This document shows positions 8,868 to 16,068 of a stretch of 23,887 bases of DNA, piece after piece; within the stretch, counting starts at the first letter, position 1; each line of letters starts with the position of its first letter. The DNA comes from a virus. The position numbers and the translations under genes were made by a program. The notes under the pieces were generated by a model that searched no databases, had not been told where the DNA came from, and saw only the letters and a list, made by a program, of their open reading frames with translations. The stretch lies in the IMG/VR virus record IMGVR_UViG_3300028559_001543, positions 1 to 23,887 of that record, one strand, 5' to 3'.

Positions 8868-10085
8868 ATGGAACCAATTACTCTGGAACCAATTTTCATG
8901 CCAGATAGCAATATGCTGATGTTCCAAACATCGGAGTTGAACTATCTGGCAGAGCAGCGATACAACGATAAATTTGGATTTTATCAGGCTGCTTTTGGCA
9001 TGTACTCTTACATGCGCCTAACCTCTGACATGGAATACAAAATTTGGTATCCACAGGGGGAACCTCATTTGTGGCAGCCGCACAACTCTTGCGCATGGAC
9101 GCCGCTAGGCGTGTACGGCTTCGCCAATAAAACCATCAGTCCTTGCAAATCCAAACTCAATTTGGAGTTTTGCAACGATGAGTTTTACAACAGCGTTTTC
9201 CGTTCCTTCCATGCTTGGAACACCGGGGCCACCGTGGGATTGAGTGCAGCTGGTCAGGCAGCACTTACCGCACTTACCAACACCATCGTGAAAAGCGCCA
9301 CTGTTGGCAACCGAATGATGTTGACCGCTGGTCAGTTGTTTGACCCCGAAACCGTGGCCATTGTTACAGGCACCCCGACCAATGTCGAAGAAGCTTTCAA
9401 AAAGACCATCGGCACTTGCCGGGGCTGGATTGATTTGCTTATCGACTTGGAGGCTGGCGACTCTACCAAGTACGCACACCTGAATCTCGATAGCTTGTTT
9501 ATCCAATCTGGTGCAGGTCAAAACATTGCTACCAATGGCCAAACCTTTACGGGTTCCGTCCTCGACTTGTACGATGACATTTTTGCAGCAGCTACCAACG
9601 ACCTGCAAGAGGCGATTGTAGACGGTGGAGTAGGCGACACTGGCCGCTCTTTCATGCCAATGTTCCTTGTGTCTAACTCGATCAAATCAAGGTTGTACGC
9701 TGAACTTTTGGCGCTGAAATCCAGCGCGGTTATCAACCAACCACGGATCACTCAAGTACCAGTAACAGCCAACGGGCAAACCTTCGATGTAATGTACATC
9801 GACAATGTTCCTGTAATTCCTGTAGGAGATGTTGCCAACTACGACAAGTTGCTGACAGGCCGTAGCCACTTTGCCTACCTCACCATTTCCGGTACGATTC
9901 AGTTGGGTTCAAACTTTGCGCGTATCCCTGAATTGGTAAGTGGTGAAGTAGCTGTTGCGATCCAGCAAAAGACCGACCTGGACGAATTGGGCAAGGTCTT
10001 GTTCCTGTCACACAGCTTGAGCGCAACCGCAATCAGTGATACCAAGTACATCGCCGGGGGTTACAAATACACAGTGCCACTCTAA
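8868..10085 (+). CDS. Major capsid protein (HK97-fold, inferred)
   Basis: This 405-residue protein lies directly downstream of the prohead protease, the near-universal place for the major capsid protein. An AT-rich leader (ataaata) precedes the ATG, typical of strong Bacteroidota initiation sites. The N-terminal 45 residues are polar and could be the region removed by the protease. The middle holds an I-D-L-L-I-D-L helix region. The C-terminal half has I-K-S-R-L-Y-A-E-L and V-M-Y-I-D-N-V-P-V-I-P segments like the P-domain and A-domain strands of HK97-type capsid proteins. It is the expected most abundant virion protein. The call rests mainly on context and overall layout, because capsid sequences diverge strongly. 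A hairpin follows in the downstream gap. Confidence 0.8.
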   Translation: MEPITLEPIFMPDSNMLMFQTSELNYLAEQRYNDKFGFYQAAFGMYSYMRLTSDMEYKIWYPQGEPHLWQPHNSCAWTPLGVYGFANKTISPCKSKLNLEFCNDEFYNSVFRSFHAWNTGATVGLSAAGQAALTALTNTIVKSATVGNRMMLTAGQLFDPETVAIVTGTPTNVEEAFKKTIGTCRGWIDLLIDLEAGDSTKYAHLNLDSLFIQSGAGQNIATNGQTFTGSVLDLYDDIFAAATNDLQEAIVDGGVGDTGRSFMPMFLVSNSIKSRLYAELLALKSSAVINQPRITQVPVTANGQTFDVMYIDNVPVIPVGDVANYDKLLTGRSHFAYLTISGTIQLGSNFARIPELVSGEVAVAIQQKTDLDELGKVLFLSHSLSATAISDTKYIAGGYKYTVPL

Positions 10086-10105
10086 TTTGTTTTTTGGGAT
10101 ATATC

Positions 10106-10127
10106 GGGAGGGCTTAACAGCTCTCCC
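10106..10127 (+). terminator. Hairpin after the capsid gene, weak terminator or attenuator
   Basis: GGGAGGGCT (10106-10114) pairs with AGCTCTCCC (10119-10127) through a TAAC loop, giving nine pairs including one G-T. The bases after it (ttcacaat) are not a proper T-run. It fits a partial terminator, or an RNA-stabilising 3' end, that lets capsid mRNA exceed downstream mRNA. Confidence 0.45.
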
Positions 10128-10150
10128 TTCACAATTTAAAAGCTAATACA

Positions 10151-10717
10151 ATGGCTGAAATAATCTGCGAACCCAAGAACCTTATCAGTTCCGAAACATG
10201 CGCCGACCGGGGCGGGTGGTACATTGGGTTTTACGCGAAATACTCCGAGATTGATTGGGCAGACATGGCAAGTGATGCCTTGCTTTTCGACCAAACCAAT
10301 CAAGAAATCTTGGGCTTTACGATGGTTGGTGGGGCCACTTGGAAGAAGATCGAACCCCGCAAACGTGGCGCAACCTACAATTTCAATTACACGTCTGCTA
10401 CGGGCTTTTATGAGTGTAACGCAGCCGCCATATTTGACAGCAAAGACCGTGACCGCCGCAACAACTTGCAGTATGCTATTCAGTGTTGCGACTTGGTTGT
10501 GGTCCTGTTTGGAAACAACGGCAAAAAGCGGGTGATTGGTGTGGACTGGAACGGCGTAGAGTTTTCCCGTCCTGTTGACACCTTCCGAATCAGTCAGCAC
10601 AATGACCAGGGCGGCGACCTTGGTACCAGCACCAGCACCGACGATCTGGCTTGGCAGGGAAACCAGCTTTTTGCACCCTTGTTTGCAGATGTAGCACGTT
10701 CGATTTTTCCTTCCTAA
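10151..10717 (+). CDS. Putative tail tube-like or minor structural protein
   Basis: This 188-residue protein follows the capsid gene after a 65-base gap with a hairpin. It is beta-rich, has no signal peptide and contains several Cys residues. The centre (L-Q-Y-A-I-Q-C-C-D-L-V-V-V-L-F-G-N-N-G) and the following V-D-W-N-G-V-E-F strand, then G-G-D-L-G ... L-A-W-Q-G-N, resemble the alternating strand and turn pattern of Bacteroidota phage tail-tube or related virion proteins. In this genome it would be a tube gene placed next to the capsid gene, away from the other tail genes. A head decoration or connector role is equally possible. The next gene starts 11 bases downstream. Confidence 0.45.
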   Translation: MAEIICEPKNLISSETCADRGGWYIGFYAKYSEIDWADMASDALLFDQTNQEILGFTMVGGATWKKIEPRKRGATYNFNYTSATGFYECNAAAIFDSKDRDRRNNLQYAIQCCDLVVVLFGNNGKKRVIGVDWNGVEFSRPVDTFRISQHNDQGGDLGTSTSTDDLAWQGNQLFAPLFADVARSIFPS

Positions 10718-10728
10718 ATACCGATTCA

Positions 10729-13700
10729 ATGCGCTCTATCTTTGTTTTGCTCATTTTGGTAATGATAGGGTTGAACGGAAAAGGGCAAAGTGTAACAGCT
10801 TTGCCCGATTCTGTTTTATCCCAATGCTGTTTAGAAGTTACACTTCTTAATGGCAATGTCACCACAGTTGATTGGGTATTCATCCAGTACATCACCCGTG
10901 ACGGCACAGGCACCAAGCTATTTGTTGAGTACGCTCCAAACTTTGGCGGCATCCAGTGGGAGACTCAAATCAGGATTCAAGATGATTTTGATGATGTGCT
11001 TGAGCGATCCAAATTTATCGTTATCCCCTTTACGGTAGGTTCCACGGATTACGGCATAAATCGAAACTGGATAGCCAACATCGAAGAAAATACTACCACC
11101 GGAGGAACTTGGATTTATGGCCGATTTGGCACCCCTACAAAGCGCAAATTCAGCGCCGTTGAGGATTATGAAACCATGAAAAATCTTTTGTTAGCTTGTC
11201 GTCCACGGGCTATTTTGATAGCTGAAAACGGGTTATACACTGAGGGCGACACCGTGCGCATGGGTGGATTTTTGATCGAGCCAACAAGAATACAATTAGA
11301 GGGCTACCCAATTACTTTTATTGATACGATGGCAAACCAGAGCTTTGGAATAGGAGAAGGCAATGTATCTGGATATTTTGGAGATACAATTGGTTATTTT
11401 TCTCGACGCGTTGGCAAGTTTAGGCAAATGATTACCCAGGGAAATAGATACAACCAAATAATAATCAGGGACACTACAAATAGTCTTGGGGATTATGCAG
11501 AATTTTACCAAGGTCTATATACAGGAAATAAGCCCTATATGTTTTTGGATGCAACAAACAGTGAAGTTGATGGGAAGTTCTCAAGAGTTTCAATTGATTT
11601 TGACAGCGTTTATTTAGAAAATAGGCCCTACTTATCTTCTGTTGACGCGTACACTAGGTACTCTGTTGCCAAATCTGGTAAATCTTCAATTGGAGTAAGG
11701 GAAGGCGAACTCTTAATTACAGGGTCAGGGGTAGAACTTGGAGCTTATGGGTATGGCATCGGAAGTGGAGCAAGTGAATATTTATTTATGAAAACAAAAG
11801 CCGTTGACAACGGCACTGCCAGTGTTGGGCAATACCTCAAACTCTTAAATACAAGCACAGGCGAAGTAGATTTTGCCACCATAGACCTTTCGGCCTACCT
11901 CCCAATCGCCGATACCGCTGCCATGCTTGACCCCTACATTCAAGGTGCTGGAACTCTGAATTACTTACCCAAGTTCACAGCGGGGCGGGTGATTGGAAAT
12001 AGTAACCTTTTCGACAACAACACCTATGCCGGGGTTATTGCTATACCTTGGAAGTTTGGGGAATACACCACACCCGGACTCCCTACGGGGGCGACAGGGT
12101 ACACGGTGTACAATACGACCACTAACGGCCTTGCTTGGTATCAGGGTAGTAGGTGGGCTTATGGGCTTGAAAGTACAGCAAATAGGTTTACAGCGGGTAG
12201 TGTGATTTTTGCAGATGCAAACGGACAGGCGACACAAGACAACGCCAATTTGTTTTGGAATAACTCAAACAAGCGGCTAGGGATTGGCACTACTTCTCCA
12301 AGTCAGGCATTAGAGATTTATACATCAAACACGGGAAATATTGACCTTTTCAAAATTCAGACGGCAACAAGTAGTATTGCAAACATAAAATTTACAATGA
12401 ATAGTTTTGAGGGTACAATATCCTCGCATTTATTTAAACTGGCATCTACACAAGGCACAGCGCCTATTTTGTATTTAGCAAACAATGAAATAACCGCTAG
12501 ATTTACGACCTCAAGCGGCAGTAATAATATTAATCTTCGAGCAAATACAGTTATATTAGGGAATTTTGGGTTTTTCTTTACTAGCAATACAGAGCGAAGA
12601 CACTATGCCTTACAGCAAGATTTAAATTATTTGGGTGGGTTTGACGCTGGTATTAACTTGGCTACCTATGACCACAGGACGAATTCAACACTAAATAAAG
12701 GCGAGGTTCTGTTTAAGTTAGCGCCAAGCAAAGAGGTTTGGGTGGGCGATGGAGTTGTAGATAATAACTACAATCTGTATATCACTCAACCATCTTTGGG
12801 TTATGGATCAATTTCAACCACTTCTGGAATCGCAACAATAACAGGCACTGGAAGGAATACACTCTTTACAAAAGACTTTAACGTTGGGACTGCTATCGTA
12901 ATTAACGCAACAACATTTACTGTAACTGGAATAACAAATGACTACACAGCAACAGTAAGCCCCACGCCTGGATTTACGGGTACATATGCCTACACAATCA
13001 ACAATACGTCCCCAACTAGACTTGGCGTTTATAAAAATGGCGGCGTTGTTGTAAACGGAGCAACAGGCCAAACTAGGAACTTGCTAGATGTAAAAAATCA
13101 GTCAGGTGCTACATTCATGGAAGTAAATAAAGACGGGGATTTTACAGTTAAAAAATCAGCAAGCCCCGATTCTGTAACTCTAAATAAGGCGGGTGTGTTG
13201 ATAGATGCAAAAGGAACAAGCGGTTCTTTTGATTCTAAATTTGAAGTCTATGATTATGGGTATATTGACCAAACCCTTTCAATATCTACGCAAGACGACC
13301 CTAGATATAATTTTAATAGATCTCGGGGAACAATTGCAACCCCTACCGCTTTGCTAAAAGATGATAAAATCGGGGGTATTTATTTTAACGCCCACAATGG
13401 AAGTAGTTACCGAAAGGCTGGCTATATAGGCGCTATTATAGACTCTATATACAGTTCAGCAAGGCCGAGGGCAAGGCTAATTTTTGGTACATCTCAAAAT
13501 AATTCGCCAGAAACTTCTTCGTATTGGCGTTTTTTAATCGAGCAGCATAGGAATATTTCTGTTTTGGATCACGTTACAGGCGCAAACGTAGGTATTGGGT
13601 TTGGTTCAAATATAACTTTACTGGAAAGCATGGCAATCGAAGCTCGTTTCCATGTAAAGGGCACAGGCACCACCACAAGCAAAACCATGCTACTTGAAGA

Positions 13701-14214
13701 CAGCGGAGGTGCTGATATTCTTACCATAAGGGATAACAAGTTAATCCAGGCCCATGGATACGGCACCTCTGCCACCACAGCAGCAGCATTATCCAAAACC
13801 CTGACAAACTACGGCGTAGGATTCGCCACCGACGGCACGGTAACAAGCCGAGAAATCAAGCGGGATACCACGATTTACGTGGTAGATGCCGACTATAATT
13901 TCAGTACAGCACTGACAACCCCGCAAGTAGCCGCACGGTACAACCGGGTGATTTTCCTGATGACCACGACGGCAGCGGCGGGAAGCGACAGCGAATTGAC
14001 TTTGCACGCGCCTGACATTAATTTAATGCAATGTGAATATCTGGTACGATCCACAGATGAAGCAGGCGGATTCGCAAACGTTATTCGATTTGGTTCAAAC
14101 AATGCCGTGGACTCAACAAATGGCCTTGCATCAAGCTATTTCCCAGCAGCCGGCCAAGGTGTTGGAATACGGGCGGGGCTTCGCTCAGGGGTGTATAAAT
14201 ACTTCTACTATTAA
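10729..14214 (+). CDS. Secreted tail fibre-like / adhesin-like protein with signal peptide
   Basis: I choose ATG 10729 (1161 residues), because it begins a clear signal peptide: MRS, a run of Ile/Leu/Val, then G-K-G|Q at residues 17-20, obeying the Bacteroidetes Q-rule. The upstream part of the open frame overlaps the previous gene and is not needed. The body is Gly/Ser/Thr/Asn-rich and beta-rich. Residues about 515-530 carry R-L-G-I-G-T-T-S-P-S-Q-A-L-E-I, a hallmark of Bacteroidota phage fibres and fibre-chaperone proteins. Later segments (L-L-D-V-K-N-Q-S-G-A-T-F-M-E-V and M-L-L-E-D-S-G-G-A-D-I-L-T-I) are degenerate versions of the same block. The likely role is receptor binding or surface adhesion. 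An N-terminal export signal is odd for a virion fibre assembled in the cytoplasm. Confidence 0.75.
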   Translation: MRSIFVLLILVMIGLNGKGQSVTALPDSVLSQCCLEVTLLNGNVTTVDWVFIQYITRDGTGTKLFVEYAPNFGGIQWETQIRIQDDFDDVLERSKFIVIPFTVGSTDYGINRNWIANIEENTTTGGTWIYGRFGTPTKRKFSAVEDYETMKNLLLACRPRAILIAENGLYTEGDTVRMGGFLIEPTRIQLEGYPITFIDTMANQSFGIGEGNVSGYFGDTIGYFSRRVGKFRQMITQGNRYNQIIIRDTTNSLGDYAEFYQGLYTGNKPYMFLDATNSEVDGKFSRVSIDFDSVYLENRPYLSSVDAYTRYSVAKSGKSSIGVREGELLITGSGVELGAYGYGIGSGASEYLFMKTKAVDNGTASVGQYLKLLNTSTGEVDFATIDLSAYLPIADTAAMLDPYIQGAGTLNYLPKFTAGRVIGNSNLFDNNTYAGVIAIPWKFGEYTTPGLPTGATGYTVYNTTTNGLAWYQGSRWAYGLESTANRFTAGSVIFADANGQATQDNANLFWNNSNKRLGIGTTSPSQALEIYTSNTGNIDLFKIQTATSSIANIKFTMNSFEGTISSHLFKLASTQGTAPILYLANNEITARFTTSSGSNNINLRANTVILGNFGFFFTSNTERRHYALQQDLNYLGGFDAGINLATYDHRTNSTLNKGEVLFKLAPSKEVWVGDGVVDNNYNLYITQPSLGYGSISTTSGIATITGTGRNTLFTKDFNVGTAIVINATTFTVTGITNDYTATVSPTPGFTGTYAYTINNTSPTRLGVYKNGGVVVNGATGQTRNLLDVKNQSGATFMEVNKDGDFTVKKSASPDSVTLNKAGVLIDAKGTSGSFDSKFEVYDYGYIDQTLSISTQDDPRYNFNRSRGTIATPTALLKDDKIGGIYFNAHNGSSYRKAGYIGAIIDSIYSSARPRARLIFGTSQNNSPETSSYWRFLIEQHRNISVLDHVTGANVGIGFGSNITLLESMAIEARFHVKGTGTTTSKTMLLEDSGGADILTIRDNKLIQAHGYGTSATTAAALSKTLTNYGVGFATDGTVTSREIKRDTTIYVVDADYNFSTALTTPQVAARYNRVIFLMTTTAAAGSDSELTLHAPDINLMQCEYLVRSTDEAGGFANVIRFGSNNAVDSTNGLASSYFPAAGQGVGIRAGLRSGVYKYFYY

Positions 14215-14230
14215 CTTAAAAACCGAAAAT

Positions 14231-14950
14231 ATGAAATTCCTAAAAGTGATCATTTTGGCATTATTGCCCGTCTTCGCATACGGCCAAGTCAGTTTTGTAA
14301 AAGATTCGATCTGGTTTTATACCGATCTAAACCAGTGCGACAGCGTTGTTTGGTGGGTTGGATACCAAGTCAAACTAAGGGGTAAAGTCGTCTCACTCGA
14401 TGCCAAGCCCGTGGGATGGGATGAAAAGAACCCGTGCGCAAACATTCCAGGAAAGGACACCGCAACGATGGTCAACTTTTACAAAAACACATTGGTAGTT
14501 GATCCAGGTCGGCAACTTGCAGAAATTGCGGCACGGCTCATTGCTCAAAACAGCTACGACAAAGAAGCCGAACGAATCAACACCGCAATCAAACGAGCAA
14601 CTGCAAAAGACTTTTTCCAAGAAGCTGAAAAGGAAGCGGCTGATTCGCTATTTGGAAACTACCGACTACGAACCAACGTAGACGGCACAGTTAAAACAGT
14701 GGATTGCCAAATCTTGCGAAGGCCAAACGGGCAAGTAGTGATAAGAACCGGAACGGGTCAAGCCATTCAAAACTACCCGCTAAAGTTTTGGGGTGATGCC
14801 AGAATTGAAGTTACCAACCTTCCAAAGACCGGGGACAAAACCACGATCTACAAAATCCAAGGCAACCGGGGTAGATGGGTAAGCTTTGACAGATCTTTGC
14901 AGGTGTTGAAGTCTGACAAATTCGCAATCGAAAATCTAGCCTTTAAATAA
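14231..14950 (+). CDS. Secreted protein of unknown function
   Basis: The start at ATG 14231 (239 residues) is chosen because it begins a textbook signal peptide (MKFLKVIILALLPVFAYG|Q, Q-rule site). The open frame extends further upstream but lies inside the fibre gene. The mature protein has a Trp/Asp-rich N-terminal part with a W-W-V-G-Y motif, then a helical charged segment at about residues 98-140. A beta-rich C-terminal part from about residue 150 has V-I-R-T-G-T-G and G-R-W-V-S-F segments. It follows the fibre gene by 16 bases and precedes the holin by 27. No enzyme motif was recognised. It may be a partner or anchor for the secreted fibre-like protein, or a periplasmic lysis factor (inference). 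Confidence 0.65.
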   Translation: MKFLKVIILALLPVFAYGQVSFVKDSIWFYTDLNQCDSVVWWVGYQVKLRGKVVSLDAKPVGWDEKNPCANIPGKDTATMVNFYKNTLVVDPGRQLAEIAARLIAQNSYDKEAERINTAIKRATAKDFFQEAEKEAADSLFGNYRLRTNVDGTVKTVDCQILRRPNGQVVIRTGTGQAIQNYPLKFWGDARIEVTNLPKTGDKTTIYKIQGNRGRWVSFDRSLQVLKSDKFAIENLAFK

Positions 14951-14977
14951 ATTTCGCAATAAGTCCCCCCGACAACT

Positions 14978-15454
14978 ATGAAATCTATGAGAATCAGTCT
15001 TGCAAAAATGTTTCTTGATATTGGGGATGTGTTACACTCCATGTTTTCTGGCTTATGGCCTGGGATTATTTGGGCGCTTACTTTTGTGTCTGGACTTATT
15101 GCCCCCGCATGGCCGCCATTTGCCGCCGTTTGCGTCCTTGTGGTGATCGATATCCGCACGGGCAGACAAGCAGCAAGGCATAGGGGCGAAGAAATGAACA
15201 GCAAAGCCATGCGGCGCTCAGTGGGTAAAATTGCATCGTACTTCTACCTGATGGCAGCAGCCTTTATTATGGATGAGATATTTCTCAAGGGGTTGCCAGT
15301 TGAAAAGCCGATTTTGTACCTCGCAAGCATCCTATGCGCAGCGGTTGAGTTTAAAAGCATCTCCGAGAATGTCCAAACCGTTACAGGCGTAAACCTTTGG
15401 AGTAAGGTCAAAGACCGGATTTTGCCCAACACATCAAAAAAATCTGACGAATGA
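14978..15454 (+). CDS. Phage holin (holin_4-like family)
   Basis: This 158-residue membrane protein has hydrophobic segments at about residues 26-45, 46-60, 86-103 and 110-125. The motif D-I-R-T-G-R-Q-A-A after the second segment, and E-F-K-S-I-S-E-N after the last, match the phi29/Cpl-type holin family (Phage_holin_4_1) common in Bacteroidota phages. A positively charged tail follows. Holins form the timed inner-membrane lesion that starts lysis. The gene is coupled by ATGA (15451-15454) to a lipoprotein gene and then to a secreted protease, forming a lysis-like block. No muramidase or amidase gene is found beside it within the window. Confidence 0.8.
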   Translation: MKSMRISLAKMFLDIGDVLHSMFSGLWPGIIWALTFVSGLIAPAWPPFAAVCVLVVIDIRTGRQAARHRGEEMNSKAMRRSVGKIASYFYLMAAAFIMDEIFLKGLPVEKPILYLASILCAAVEFKSISENVQTVTGVNLWSKVKDRILPNTSKKSDE

Positions 15455-16068
15455 AAAAAGTACTTATACTCTTGACGATTGCTTTGTACTTACTTTCTTG
15501 TTCTGTCTCAAGGATGGATAAGGATTTTAAAATTTTCGTTCATCCAAAGGGGTGGCATGCAAGCGATCCAACAGCGTTGCAATTTGGCAAATGGCCTGAA
15601 ATTTTTCAAATGCAAGTCAAGTTCGACAGCACTTGCAAATATTTATTCTACACATCTACCGGAGCGATTGCGGAAAATCAATACGACTATAATAAGGCTG
15701 GCGGCTGGTCATTTGATGAATTTTCAGCAAAAGAAAATTCGTGCATGATGGGGTGGAGGTATGGGATTGAGTCCAGAAAAATAGAGCTTACTTTTTACCA
15801 TCATTCCAAAGGCGTCGCGATACACCATACGGACCCGGTACACGCAGTAAATTTCAATCAGGTAGCAACCTATACAATGATACCCGATTACAGCACAGGC
15901 GAAATCTATGAAAGTATTGAAACGAATGGGGTGACGGTAGAAAACAGCTTTGACATGCCCGAAATCACAGAGCAAAAAGGCCGTATAGGCCGGGAAATAA
16001 ACTGCTGGTTTGGTGGTCAGGAAAAAGCACCGCATAAAATGTACATTTTTAAAAAGCGAATCAAATGA
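15451..16068 (+). CDS. Phage-encoded lipoprotein
   Basis: This 205-residue protein begins with a lipoprotein signal peptide whose lipobox is L-L-S-C with Cys17 as the lipidation site. The mature part is beta-rich and aromatic, with a His-rich middle (F-Y-H-H-S-K-G-V-A-I-H-H) at about residues 125-136. It overlaps the holin stop (ATGA 15451-15454) and the next start (ATGA 16065-16068), so the three genes are translated together. An outer-membrane lipoprotein beside a holin could be an outer spanin, but it is larger than typical spanins and not coiled coil, so another role such as surface modification or superinfection exclusion is also possible. The fold is not recognised. Confidence 0.7.
   Translation: MKKVLILLTIALYLLSCSVSRMDKDFKIFVHPKGWHASDPTALQFGKWPEIFQMQVKFDSTCKYLFYTSTGAIAENQYDYNKAGGWSFDEFSAKENSCMMGWRYGIESRKIELTFYHHSKGVAIHHTDPVHAVNFNQVATYTMIPDYSTGEIYESIETNGVTVENSFDMPEITEQKGRIGREINCWFGGQEKAPHKMYIFKKRIK

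Noticed and set aside
8387-8911. 174-residue reverse ORF over the protease-scaffold region
   Set aside because: Antisense of an Ala/Lys-rich coding region; low-complexity Ser/Ala product and no promoter or conserved motif.
10136-10729. 197-residue reverse ORF opposite the structural gene after the capsid
   Set aside because: It mirrors the forward gene almost exactly and no reverse promoter or terminator fits it.
10729-14214. Diversity-generating retroelement target in the fibre-like gene
   Set aside because: No reverse transcriptase, template repeat or near-duplicate segment was seen in the window.
14033-14230. Extended start for the secreted 239-residue protein
   Set aside because: This part lies within the fibre gene; the signal peptide beginning at 14231 marks the real N-terminus.
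15451-16068. Firm call as an outer spanin
   Set aside because: It has a lipobox and sits beside a holin, but it is too long, beta-rich and lacks a coiled coil; kept as lipoprotein only.
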